Assembly (NCBI GenBank): GCA_025765595.1
Contig: JAIVFH010000061.1
Location: 62,001-126,000, forward strand
Direction: 5' to 3'
DNA: 64,000 nt
Source of the DNA: Obelidium mucronatum
Taxonomy: Eukaryota; Chytridiomycota; Chytridiomycetes; Chytridiales; Chytriomycetaceae
Numbering within the stretch: the first letter of the stretch is position 1; each line of letters starts with the position of its first letter. Position numbers and translations under genes: made by a program. Positions 1-10,601 of the stretch are shown here, piece after piece. The notes under the pieces were generated by a model. It saw only the letters and a list, made by a program, of their open reading frames with translations, was not told the origin of the DNA and did no database searches.

Positions 1-317
1 GCCCGACATGGTACGAGTCCATGCAAAAGTTCCGATTGTCCTTCGCATATTTTAAGAGATGTTCCCTGAGGAGCTGTTGAATTATGTTTCTTTCTTAGTT
101 CGACTTTCCATCATCAAAACTGTTTTTAAAATACTCAACTCGCATCATTTCCAGGTTATTTTCGTATGCACGCTCCATCTCCCATATTTCATGGAATACA
201 TCGTTTTGCCCCCTGCTGCTGGAAGTCTGCATTTGTCGCTTCAGATGGGAAGCTGCCACAAATACAATAATGAAGAACACTCAACTAAACCCGATTTTGG
301 ACACCTGAATTCTTCAT
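1..317 (-). CDS. partial unidentified gene at left edge
   Basis: A plausible minus-strand gene runs off the left edge. A short first exon (ATG at 317) could splice at GTGTCC to an acceptor ending GTGGCAG. The next exon would read SHLKRQMQTSSSRGQNDVFH and continue with a charged helical stretch rich in Glu, Arg and Asn. Further left a second open stretch (LLREHLLKYAKDNRNF) could follow another short intron. I recognise no family. The gene is on the same strand as the two genes to its right and only about 75 bp from the first of them. The plus strand has an alternative short terminal exon near 322-357, so strand and structure are uncertain. Confidence 0.3.
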
Positions 318-392
318 TTGCAGGTCGTTTTGGAGTCAGCCCTGTTGATGTTTAAGTAATGTGGAGGTAATAAAATTACGGAACTGTTATAT

Positions 393-1412
393 CTAACCCA
401 GATCACGAAGAACTTGGCCACATTTTTCGAATCTCACGTATTCCTCCGCCGGGACCCCCAGAATATCTGTATTCAGGGAGCTTGACGCATCGGATGGATC
501 AGTACACGTATCATATATATCTACAACAATATATTGCAGCGGCTGGAATACATGATTGTCCATAAGTAACACTTCATTTCAATCAATCTCACCTTGTACT
601 CAAAACAGTTTGAAAAGTCCTTAAGGATAGAATGCAACTGATCTCCAGAAACTTCATCTGAGTATCTAACGAAATTAAAGTAGGAATCATAGATATTCCT
701 CCATTGAATCAGGTCAGCTTCTGACGAGGGTCGAAAGAAGTCAACGTCTGAGGCTGTTTGGAAACTACAATAACGCGCTCGATCAGAAAAGTCTGTATCT
801 TGAACAGAATGAGCATCTGAATTATTATTCTGGTGTGATCCGTTCATGGATTGTTTGGACAATAGGTGTGCGTGATGTGCTGCAATGAATCGGGACAGAG
901 TCAAAGAGACGAGCTTGCGATTGTCCGATTGATCGTGACAGTCTAATTTGATTTGATATATTCCCTGCGGGGATAATGGATTGAGAGAATTAAAAGTGGT
1001 GTATGGCTTTTGATGACAGGGCGTACCAGTTTAGACCTGACGCATCCGCTGGCTCTAGCTCTGTCGACCGATACAATAACAATTCCAATTGGATTCAGTG
1101 CGCTGAATGCGTGAAAATGCGAAGGATCTGGAAGTTGTCGCGTTGAGAACTCTTTGGGTTTGACAAACACTCACCCAACACGTATTTCCCGTAAAACACG
1201 TCATCCACATAGGACTCGCTTTCCTTCACTGAATTTGCTCTTAGAGAAGCCAAGTCCCTGGTGAGGTTTCTCTCTTTGAACAGAGTGTTGAGACCATCGA
1301 GCCGCACTGCTTTCGGTGTCTGATTTGAAGTTGAAGACGAAAGAGTCCGCGATGAGATCGAACGAAGAATAAAAGAGCCAACGCCGGAAAAGAGCGTCGC
1401 TTTTTCGTCCAT
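393..1412 (-). CDS. hypothetical protein, three exons, about 245 aa
   Basis: Three exons join cleanly: 1175-1412, 593-942 and 393-542, with donors GTGAGT and GTGAGA and acceptors TTAG and TTCCAG. They give about 245 residues from ATG to TAG. The N-terminus (MDEKATLFSGVGSFILRSIS) is followed by a Ser/Thr-rich stretch. The middle exon has an Asn/Ser/Asp-rich loop and then a helical segment ending LKDFSNCFEYK. The last exon contains PLQYIVVDIYDTC. There is no signal peptide or membrane helix and no motif I can assign. The continuous reading frame across two canonical introns is the main support. Confidence 0.55.
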
Positions 1413-1635
1413 GTTTTTGTCTTTGGGTTATGTTGGATAAAGAATAACAAATTGACTTTGTTGCAAAATTGAACGTTTTTACTTTAAAAAAGCCCAAGGC
1501 AGCCAGCCTGGTTGGCGATGCTCAAAAAAAATCACCTATCACAAGAAATAGCGTCCTTCTAAGTAAACCATCGAATACCGTAATAGAATAGCAAAACTAA
1601 CCCCACCCTACCAAGAAGTTTTTTGTGGGCTTTTC

Positions 1636-3993
1636 TTAATCTAACCTGCTTGTCTTGATTCTTTGCCCCGGTCCTCCACTCGCAGGGGACGGGTTTGATT
1701 TGTGCCATCTCCCTACAGAATCATACACTTCGCGTAAGAAACTGGTTGAGTTGTGTACTGTCGTTCCGCCCAAAACAATTCTCGCGCCACAGTTGCTTGT
1801 GTTGAGTTTCTGTACTTCTCGAGCTTCTGCGTAGGTGGTTCCACCAATCATAAAAACTATAGTATCTTGCGGTCTGTGAGACGGGGGTTTTTTTTTTGAA
1901 ATGAGTAAATTCCATGCAACGCAAATAGAGAAATATCTCAACTTGTCTTTGGTTCCCCCTTCTACAAAGGGATAGTTTTCAGGTTTAATTTTCCCTTTAA
2001 TGAAATCCTGTAATGTATTGACAAGAAGCGGTGTATGTTGCGTGTAGACATTATCAACGCCCTGATTGACATTGGAAACGCGTTTTTCGGTTAGTAAATA
2101 TGGACAGAGTCACTTTTTAATTTCACCTTCAATCCTTTGAATGCATTCTTTGTCCTCGCCAGTATATCTTGATTGGCAAACATATCCGCCATTCGGCGAT
2201 CCGCGCCACCATATGCAATGATGCCTTCAACCAAAGAAAGGTGCTTTTCTGTTGAGTCGTGACAGTTCCGAAGGGATTCAATCAGCGACGCCGTTGCGTT
2301 TGCATTGTATTGTTCATATCTCAAAGCATAGAGTAATACGAGTCGTAGCTTCATTTCAAATGGAATATTTGATTGGCCAATCAGCTTTTGCGTAGTCTAT
2401 TGAGGAGTTGTGTTTTTTTTCTGGTTAACATACGACAATTATTTGACATTAGCGGGGTTTACCCTCAAATCATTGGCATGATTCTCTGAACAAGCCAAAC
2501 TCTGCTCAACTTCTCCCACTTCAAGTAACCCATCCGCTTCCACCCTTCGACTCAACTCTCCAACAAGAGTCACATGTTTCGTCACGTTTCCACTCAACTT
2601 GCGGAAACTCTGGGTAATCCTCCATAAACTTTTTCATGTCATTAATACTCTCAATATTCATGCTGCTCTTGTGTTTCGCCTGGTACTCATCCACATATGC
2701 TTTGATGTTCCCTCCTAATTCACCAAAGTTGAGAAACATTTGCTTCTTGTAAAACGGGTCGCTGTCGGAGCTGAGAACGATTTCGCGCAGTTCGGGACGC
2801 ACGTCTGAAATGGAGGTTAGATCCACGCGACCGTTTGTGATTCCAAAGAGTTCGTGGACCATGGCTTGATATGTCCATTGGTTCAGCAAGGGCGTGACGG
2901 GATCGTTACGGCGATCGAGGATGAGAAGAATTGGCGGAGTGTCGGGTTTACGAAAGTCAAACAGGGGACCTTCTTGTTGGATATGGTACTGTAAGTTGGG
3001 GATTGGTTGACATTGATGAGATGGATATGGGAACAATGACCCAAAAAAAAGAACAGACTGAACTGAAACTTCTGCAGCGAGTTTTGTGGCCAACTGGCTA
3101 TTTCTCTCGTATCGAATAAGCGGTTTCTTTTTGAGAGCCAACAAAACTGAAACGATTCCTTCAGCGCATCTCAAAAACGTTCGGGTGTCCCAAGTAGACG
3201 AGTTTTCAACATATAGTGGATTCGCTGGCGCTTGTAGACTGAGGGAAAACACGTCGTTGTTAACTGCTAAAAAATCGGCATAATATTCCTATTTTTCGGT
3301 CAAACGATGAGCTGGAGAATACAATATCTTTCCAGCGAGACAAACCTGAACTTCTCGAACAGATTCGGTTTCGTCCGCTTCAGCCAAGCGTTCAATTGCA
3401 CTTTTCTTGATGGAATTGCTAAAGTCTGAGGAACTCCATTTTAGAGAAATCCAAAGAAAATAACAACAGCCAAAAAAAAACCAACAGAGAAAGTATTCGC
3501 CATAGCAAGGATCCCTGAGTTCTTCTACCAGAGCCTGAATAGATTCCGGAGTTGGTCTGACAAACGCAATACACTTCAAATGCTTCATCTTTTCACGCTG
3601 CTTGTTTTCAACGCGATCAATCAGATACACTTCTTTGGCTAGAAGTTGGGATTGAGTTCACGACAGTTGAGATGATGGGCGTCTGCAATAAAAAAGGTAG
3701 GCGCGATTTACAACTCCATAGATCCCTCCCCTCTTGTTCAGAGTGCCAAACTCACGGTTTCGTTGTCCAGGAGAAGAACTTTCATTCCAGAGACATCCTG
3801 GACCATCTTGTTCAGGTAGTTCTAGAAGTAGATGTGGGTTTGTTAGGCAGCTCAAAATCTCGACGCTCTTCCCCCCATTTCGTCGTTCGATGCCCCCAGG
3901 AACAACTTCTCCACTCTTTCGTATAGCCCCGTGAAGCTTTTCGAGACATCGGTCCGTGTTGGGTTTTACCTGAACTGCTTTCGAAACATCCAT
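1636..3993 (-). CDS. VPS45: Vps45, Sec1/Munc18-family vesicle fusion regulator
   Basis: Sec1/Munc18 (SM) protein, by family the partner of Tlg2/syntaxin-16-type SNAREs in Golgi-endosome traffic. Exon 1 (3970-3993) encodes MDVSKAVQ and exon 2 (3756-3821) [20 protein letters not shown], the Vps45 N-terminus. Later blocks include [34 protein letters not shown], the SM hallmark [14 protein letters not shown], and near the C-terminus [27 protein letters not shown] and [15 protein letters not shown]. At least six short introns are visible. Two single-base insertions break the frame: one near 3657 (before the QSQLLAKEV block) and one in the AAA run near 2606. With those corrected, length is about that of other Vps45 proteins. 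Assembly error is more likely than loss of a core trafficking gene. Confidence 0.93.
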
Positions 3994-4204
3994 TTTTTAA
4001 ATAAAATAATAGTTAAGAGATAAGAGGAGAAATAAAGACGAATAATAAACTCTCTAAGCTTTTCCCTTTTATCCTCAGCACTATTTACTGGACCTGAAAA
4101 TTACATATATTTTGATTGGTTTGGTTTCAAGTACACAGCCACTCAAAAACTCCCCTCAAAATAAAACAATTTACAAAAAAAAGCTTGCCAAACTATCAAA
4201 AAAA
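3994..4204. promoter_or_regulatory. divergent intergenic promoter region
   Basis: About 210 bp of AT-rich DNA separate the VPS45 start (leftward) from the coiled-coil gene start (rightward). It must hold both 5' untranslated regions and both promoters. I see no specific element that I can name. Confidence 0.4.
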
Positions 4205-5612
4205 ATGAGTAATCTTGTGCGAAGCTATGGTGAGTGAGGGTATAGACTATCAATACGAAACTAAAACGATAACTGCTAATGAAACAGCTTCCAGCGCCTT
4301 CAAAGTCTTGAATAATGCCGCCAATGAGAAGCAAATGGCTGAATTGGTATGATTCGGATTCCCTCTTTGCTTACTGTTCTTGGATTGTGATGTTAAACTA
4401 CCACCTTGATTGCCCAATATAATAGATTGCTGCCAATGACTCACTCGAACTCTCCCTTGTCAAGCTTGCAAACGACCACAAAACTGCCGAAAAGAAAGTG
4501 ATCCTTCTTCGCAGAGAGCTGGAAGACCTCGACCGTCCCTTTGTAATCCACATCAACAAAGACCAAGAACGGACCAAGAGACGCAATGCATTAGCTGCCG
4601 GAATGGCGCAAGAGAAAGATCTCTTTGATTTAATCTCTAGTGAAACGGAGCGGCTGGAAAATGGCCGAAATCATGTCGAGCACTTGACAGCCCAGAGTGT
4701 TGGGTATCGGGCGGAGTTTGCTTCGGCTGTGGGGAAAGTGCTAATTCGACAGTTGGACCATGAGGAGATTTACTATTCGCAACTGATGGATCGAGCTGTT
4801 GTGGAATTTTATACTGTACGTGTTTCTGTGTTTTGATTTACTTTGTGGTTCTAATGGAGACCCGCTGTCTATTTTCCAGGCTACAACCGACGGGCGAAAT
4901 GTCAAAGAAGCTACTGAATTGATTGGTTTCGCTCACGACATTTTGAAAGACACTGATCTCGGCTCCAGAGACAATACAAACTTGAATGCGATCCAAGATA
5001 TTCCAGCTGCGTTCCACCACATTGAAATCGCCAGCATGATATATCCTCCATTGAGATACAAAAGACTGCCAGTTACCAAAAGCAGGTCAGTTTATCCATG
5101 TGAAACGAGGACGTCCATATTCTATTGAAACCTTTTTTTTTGTAATTATGATCAGTTCCAGCGGATTCGATGGTTTCTTTAACTTAAATGCAGGTGCAAT
5201 CAAGAGCATTCTTGGTCATTTGAAGGAGCTCAAGCTTTTTCTTGAAGCTGAGCTACTCAGCGTTCGTCCGCCGAGTTGCATTCGCCCACACAAGTCTCAT
5301 CAAGATTTCAGAACGACTCCAGATAATTCGACGCAAACTACTCACCTACAATATCTCGGAAGAAAACGGTGTCACGGCTTCCTCAGTTCTCTGATGTGGA
5401 CTTTGATAGTTTTGTTCCCACAGGATTTGCATCAAGTGTCAAATGTAGCCAATTTAAATGATGTATTTGCATCCAAAGAAGACGTTGGTCGTGCGATGGG
5501 ATTGGTTTATCCAGATCTTTTGTTGAATGAATCTGTGGATCCGTTAGATCTTCCTCAATACGAAGATGGAATGCTTGCTATTTTGTCTGCACAAGTAACC
5601 AGAGCACTTTGA
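4205..5612 (+). CDS. coiled-coil protein of unknown function
   Basis: The gene begins MSNLVRSY, splices at GTGAGT to ASSAFKVLNNAANEKQMAEL, and after a second intron continues AANDSLELSLVKLANDHKTA. The long third exon is almost entirely charged helix with heptad spacing (ETERLENGRNHVEHLTAQ, KVLIRQLDHEEIYYSQLMD). Later exons give IASMIYPPLRYKRLPVTKSR, FVRRVAFAHTSLIKISERLQ and a C-terminus ending LAILSAQVTRAL. It has no signal peptide or transmembrane segment. The overall look is an elongated helical bundle, possibly BAR-like, but I cannot assign a family. A one-base deletion near 5260 seems needed to join LFLEAEL to the next block. The last junction, near 5400-5427, is unclear. Confidence 0.65.
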
Positions 5613-5671
5613 AAAAAAAATGGCGAATATCGTTTTACTTTTATTGAATGGATTGAGCAACAACCAAAAAA

Positions 5672-8080
5672 TTAAAACAAGTTCTCCAAAAGACCATCAT
5701 TCACACTTTCAGGAAGAGTAACAGTCAATTGAGGCTCAATCTTCATAGCATGCTCAATCTGATGCTTGGCATATTCATTCCCTGACCACGAACGTCTCGA
5801 AACTCCATTGTTGACATCCCAATGAAGCATACTCTTTGCCCGTCTCGTTGCATCCGCGCTACCATCCAACAACAACAAGAAGCCCACCGTTGATAGCCTC
5901 ACCCCAACCAGTACCACCTCCGTTATGAAGAGACACAGAAGTAGCGCCTCGGAAGGAATCACCAATCGCAGTTTTGCACAGCCATATCCGCGCAGAACTG
6001 AGATCCATCTGTAATGTTGGAGGTTTCTCGCCATGGGGAGTCGGTTCCGGAGACGTCGTGGTGGTCTCGACTGAGCATGATGGGTGCAGGAAATTTCTCC
6101 CCTTGTGATTGCTTCGTTCAACCGGACGGCGATACGGGAGCGGCCTTCCGCGTTACAGTAGAGGATACGGGCTTCGGATCCGACAACGAGTTTGTGGTCA
6201 TCGCATTTGGAGATCCATAGGTGGTTGTCTTGGTATTGCTGTTGGGCCTCTAGACAAGTTTTTTTTGAAAAAGTGAGTGTTGGTACTTTGGTAACAGAAT
6301 TTAACTTACTGAGATCAGAATGGTGCAACGAGGATGCATTTTCAGCCATCAACTCTTCAATGACTTGCTTGGCGATTTCATCAGTCTTGAGGAGATCATT
6401 GTGGTCACCAGAAGTACAAATCCAACGGAACGGACCGAATCCAAGAGAGAAAATATCGCCCATAATATCTTGAACATAGGATGGGTACTTGAAAACACCT
6501 GGCTCCTTGAAGACTTGTGCTCCTGCACGACCAGCTTCAAGCAAGACTGAATGACAGTTTGTCAATAACCCCTTTCAAAAAAAAGAATAAAAAATAAAAA
6601 AAAAGGATACGCACAAGCATTTCCATAGTCCCAGAATCTCATTCCTTTAGCAGCCAACTTGTCGACGGCGTTAATGTGACGAATCAAACTCTTTTCAACT
6701 TCAGCTTTGAAGGCTTCTGGGTTGCTTTCCATCAAAGCCTTGGCTTCAGCGAAACCAAGAGAAACTGGGTAGTAACCTCCACCAAATGGATTGTGGAGAG
6801 AAGTTTGGTCAGATCCAAGATCCACCAAGTGCTTCCGGCTCTTGGACCAAACGCTAGGAGGCAGTTAGTTTCTTTGTCGAGGCGAATTCTATCAAGGAAA
6901 AAAAAAAGAACCACCCCACATACCTCCCAAAGATCCACAATATTTCCATGGTACCCAATACTAGTACAAATCTTGTTCTTCTTACACTCCTTGATCCTTT
7001 CAATCACCTTCTCCAAATCACTCTCCTTCTCCATCACCCAGCCTTGCTCAAACCTCTTATCCAACGCGCTTCCATCCACCTCCGCAACAACACAAATCAC
7101 ACCGGCAATCACACCTGCTTTCGGCTGCGCACCAGACATACCACCAAGCCCGGCAGTCACAAAAACCTTCCCAGCCATCTCATCCGTCTCCAAATACTTT
7201 CTCACAGCATTCATAACCGTAATGGTAGGTTCCATGCACGATCCCTTGTGGCCCAATGTAACAGTATGACCCGGCAGTCATTTGTCCGAATTGAGAGTTC
7301 CCCAGGGCGTACATTTTGTCGTAGTCTTGGCGGGAGCTGTAGTTTGGGATGACCATTCCGTTTGTCACGATTGCGCGTGGGGCGTCCTTGTTGGATGGGA
7401 AGAGGCCGTGTGGGTGGCCGGAATACATTACCAAGGTTTGTTGGTCAGACATTTGGGAGAGGTATTTCATTGTGAGGTGGTATTGGGCCCAGTTGTTGAA
7501 GACGGAGCCGTTTCCACCGTAGGTGATGAGTTCGTGCGGGAATTGGGCAACCTGTGAGAGTGTGGGAAGAATGTAAAGATTTTTTTTTGGTAAGGAAAGA
7601 GAGGTATGTATATGTGAAGAATTATTCGATTAGAGACTCAACTCTTTTGTCGAGATTGTTTTGGATCTGGAGCATGATGGCAGCAGCTGGTAAAAAACAC
7701 AAGGGTCAAAGACACACCCACAAAACACAGATACAACAACAGCTTCCAAAGCTAAAAAAGAACTCACCTTGAACACACTTCGCAGGGTAATCGCCGATCG
7801 GGTAAGCCTTCATCTCATACCCCGTTGGTCTGAAGCGGTACATGTAAATATGACCAAACGTCTCCAATTCAAAGGCAAACTCCTTTGCCAGCAAGGCGTG
7901 GCGATCAGTCGGGAAGTATCGAAGAGCATTGCGGACGGCTTGCTTCTTGTCGGCTTCAGTCAGAGCTGGAGTTCTCTTTGGAGCATGGGGCACTGATGGG
8001 TCGATTGCGAATACTTGAGCGTGGGTGAGGGTGTAGTAAGAGTCGGTGATTCCGTAAGCAAGTTCGCTAATGGCGCTCAT
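5672..8080 (-). CDS. hutU: urocanate hydratase (urocanase)
   Basis: Second step of histidine breakdown: NAD-dependent hydration of urocanate to imidazolonepropionate. The protein starts MSAISELAYGITDSYY. It contains FPHELITYGGNGSVFNNWAQ, LVMYSGHPHGLFPS, the NAD-site region VTAGLGGMSGAQPKAGVIAG, GMRFWDYGNA, FSLGFGPFRWICTSGDHNDL, ITDGSQFCADMAVQN, SFRGATSVSLHNGGGTGWGE and ends VNDGLLENLF. The leading extension before the bacterial-type core resembles the longer eukaryotic urocanases. Introns lie after DYPAKCVQ, AQ(F), DLWEV and the GNA and HSDL blocks. At least four single-base frame changes are needed: near 7235, 6090, 5962 and 5865. It is the first gene of a four-gene histidine-degradation cluster and is co-directional with hutI. 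Confidence 0.95.
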
Positions 8081-8303
8081 TTTGAAATTCTTTTTTTTTT
8101 GGCACTATTTTTGGACGTTGGTTTTTTTCCTGTAGCCACCGGGGAAACGATTGAATTTTCAAAGGGTCGGGAAATCCCGGAATACTTCTCTCAACCGCAT
8201 CTCCACCAAAAATGATGAGGTGACAATCACGACCGTTATTTATTAATACATTAATAATAGACTCGGTGTGGTTTTCAGTGTGTATTCCTTGCTCCTTTAT
8301 TTT
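8081..8303. promoter_or_regulatory. intergenic region upstream of hutU
   Basis: This 220 bp stretch lies between the hutU start and the hutI stop codon, and both genes are on the minus strand. It should carry the hutU promoter and the hutI 3' end. I see no distinctive motif. Confidence 0.3.
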
Positions 8304-10521
8304 TTAAAGCTTTGGAATACGAGTCAAAGGCATTTCCTCACCCTTCACAAACACAGCCGCAATCGGCGAATCAACCATCTCATACACAACATGAGTCCAC
8401 TGCGGGTCATCCACAACCACAAAGTTCCCCCACTTGCCGACCTCAATCGACCCATGCAAATCACTCTTGTGTACTGACGCAGCTGCATTCAGAGTCGCTG
8501 CCACCAGCGCTTCGCTCAACGTCATTTTCATGGTGACGGCAGCCAAGTTCATGACAAACGGCATGGATAGGCAGTGTGCGTTCGGGTTGTAGTCGCTTCC
8601 GAGTGCTACGAGGACGTTGTTGTCAATCATTTTCCGTGCGGGTGGGGGTGTGATTCGGAGAACGTAGGCTGTGGTTGGTAAGAGGACTCCAAAGACGTTG
8701 TGTGCGGCCATTGCATGGATTCCTTCATCGCTGACCTTTTTTCAATCAAAACGTTTAAAAAAAAATAACAAAATAATGAAATAAGCAGTGTGAGAGAGAG
8801 GATAAAGCAATAATAAAAAACTAGCATACCTCCTCCAAGTGAGAAATAGCACGAGCACCGAGTTTGGCACCCAGTTCGCCTGAAGCCATGTAATTCAATT
8901 CGTCACCGTGAAAGTTGATGCACATGCCACAAGCCTTTCCAGCACCCAAAATAGATTCACTCTGTTGGTAATCGAAAATCCCCTTTTCCATGAAAATGTC
9001 AATGTTGTCAACATAAATCTCTCCAGCTTCTCGCGCCGCGACTACAGCAGGGATTTGGTTCTGCACGACATCGACTGTAGGCTTCGGCAGGGAGTAGATC
9101 CTTTGGGCACCGAATGGGCGCCCAAGAATGTAGCAGAGATCTCGATTGGGTGAGTATCCTGGGCGCGCTTCAAGACTTGAAGCATTTTGATTTCCGTAGC
9201 GGTTTCAAGACCGTATCCAGACTTTGCTTCGAACGAGAGTTGTTCCTTGACGGAGCATTCTGTCTAATCGGGTAATGAGGAGGCGTTCGAGTTGGTCGTG
9301 GGAAGCGGCGCGGGTCTTTGCGACTGTGAATCCGATTCCGCCGCCTTGTTTGTGGATGTCGAGGTATGTTGCGCCAGCTAGTTTTTGTTCGAATTCGTGG
9401 ACGCGGTCGCCGCTCCATACGGGGTGTGTGTGGCCGTCGCAGAAGCCTTTTATTTTTGGTATGGTATGGTATGGTATGGTATCGTATGAGATGGTATGGT
9501 ATGTGGTATGGTATGAGATGGTATGAGATGGTATGGTATGAGATGGTATGAGATGGTATGGTATGTTGTGGTATGGTTGTATCGTATGAGATGGTATGAG
9601 ATGTGATGTGATGATGTGTTATGAGATGTACGGGATGTGGAATGACACCTTTGGCGAAGAAGAAAAAGAAAGATCACGCCTTCGGCGTGTGGAACGTCGA
9701 AAGAAAAAAAAAAAAAAAAAAAAGAAAAAAAAAGAATCACGCCTTCGGCGTTGGGATCACGCCTACGGCGTGTGGAACGCCTTCGGCGTTGGGATCTCGC
9801 CTTCGGCGAAGAAAAAAAAAGAAAAAAAAGGATCACGCCTTCGGCGTGTGGAACGCCTTCGGCGAAGAAAAAAAAAAAAAGAATCACGCCTTCGGCGTGT
9901 GGAACGCCTTCGGCGTTGGGATCTCGCCTTCGGCGAAGAAAAAAAAAAAGAAAAAGAATCACGCCTTCGGCGTACAACACGTGATTTTACCAGGCAAAAC
10001 AGACTTCCCAATCAAATCAAAGTCAGCATCAAAAGTAGCATCAGGATACCAATGCAAAGAACGCAACTCCAACTCAGTCCCAACAGCAAAAATCATCCCA
10101 TCATGACCAACAACAACAGTAGCATTCTCAAGAATATGTAAATTATTCATATCTTTACCCCTCTTGAACTCTTGCTATAAATAAATAAATAAATAAACTG
10201 GTTATTAACTGTGTTGTTGTTAGAATGAATTCACGCCTTCGGCGGAGGGATCCCGCCTTCGGCGTGTGTACCGCCTTCGGCGGTGTGTGCCGCCTTCGGC
10301 GGACTTTGTTTCGCTTTCGACGCAATGAACCGTCTTGCAGCCGGCGCAAAAAGAAAAGGCCAGTCTAAATCCACCAATAGCATCTCTCTCGCCTTTGACG
10401 ACAAAAAAGAATGCAAGAAAGCAAACAACATGAATATAAAGTATACCTTTGAAGAAGAAACGCAGACGACTTGAGAAGCATTGCGGAGTCTCAGTTTGAA
10501 GTGGTTGTTGTTTGTGGCCAT
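8304..10521 (-). CDS. hutI: imidazolonepropionase
   Basis: Third step of histidine breakdown: metal-dependent hydrolysis of imidazolonepropionate to formiminoglutamate. Exon 1 (10447-10521) encodes MATNNNHFKLRLRNASQVV. Exon 2 (9991-10174) encodes MNNLHILENATVVVGHDGM up to GKSVLPG. Exon 3 starts at 9447 with GFCDGHTHPVWSGDRVHEFE, which has the HxH metal motif. Further blocks are GATYLDIHKQGGGIGFTVAK, the pair INFHGDELNYMASGELGAK and ISHLEEV, LLPTTAYVLRI and the metal Asp in LGSDYNPNAHCLSMP. Order and spacing match animal AMDHD1-type enzymes. One extra T near 9240 breaks TLVEAKSGYG. Introns 1 (10175-10446) and 2 (9448-9990) are unusually long and are filled by repeats described separately. Confidence 0.95.
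9458..9627. repeat. degenerate (TATGG)n microsatellite in hutI intron 2
   Basis: About 170 bp of pentamer-like repeats occur on the plus strand: TATGG units, interrupted by GAGATGGTATG variants and decaying into GATGTGATG at the right end. The tract lies at the 3' end of hutI intron 2 in the sense of transcription, directly before the acceptor at 9448. In the hutI transcript it reads as CCATA repeats, so it is pyrimidine-enriched. Confidence 0.9.
9650..9975. repeat. array of GC hairpins in hutI intron 2
   Basis: At least ten short palindromes with core CGCCTTCGGCG or CGCCTACGGCG lie in 320 bp. Examples are 9675-9689, 9739-9751, 9758-9772, 9776-9790, 9797-9809, 9834-9848, 9854-9864, 9885-9899, 9903-9917, 9923-9935 and 9961-9973. 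Outer stem pairs differ (CAC/GTG, AAC/GTT, TC/GA) but remain complementary. Spacers are pure A/G on the plus strand, so the hutI transcript has pyrimidine-rich spacers and hairpins with a GAA or GTA loop. Confidence 0.95.
10231..10320. repeat. four GC hairpins in hutI intron 1
   Basis: Four more copies of the CGCCTTCGGCG palindrome are spaced about 20 bp apart (cores near 10233, 10254, 10270 and 10291). The last two have extended CCGCC/GGCGG stems. They sit inside hutI intron 1 (10175-10446), so both 5' introns of this gene carry the element. The tetranucleotide run (AAAT)n at 10178-10198 lies beside the 3' splice site. Confidence 0.93.
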
Positions 10522-10601
10522 ATTATTTTTTGATCAAGCAAAATAAATTCAAAGTCCCCGAAAAGTTCCGAGAATCAGTTCAAACAAAAAACAGAAAAAC
10601 A
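10522..10601. promoter_or_regulatory. bidirectional hutI/hutG promoter
   Basis: Only about 80 bp separate the divergent start codons of hutI (leftward) and hutG (rightward). The spacer holds an AAATAAATTC stretch, the sequence TCCCCGAAAAGTTCCGAGAA and A-rich leader runs. Because the two genes act in consecutive steps of one pathway, a shared promoter coupling their expression is likely. The GAA...TTC-type arrangement recalls a factor site, but I cannot name the factor. Confidence 0.5.

Noticed and set aside
4143..4444. Minus-strand open frames near the coiled-coil gene start
   Set aside because: The plus strand gives a spliced continuous protein with canonical junctions; the minus frames are short and lack any conserved feature.
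9596..10141. Arg/Lys-rich plus-strand open frames across the hairpin array
   Set aside because: They are repeated translations of the hairpins (SRLRRVERLRR, HAFGVWNAFG), lie antisense to hutI introns and lack coding character.
9650..10320. Repeat array as CRISPR
   Set aside because: Repeats are 11-17 bp palindromes with low-complexity A/G spacers inside spliceosomal introns of a eukaryotic gene. There are no unique spacers and no cas genes.
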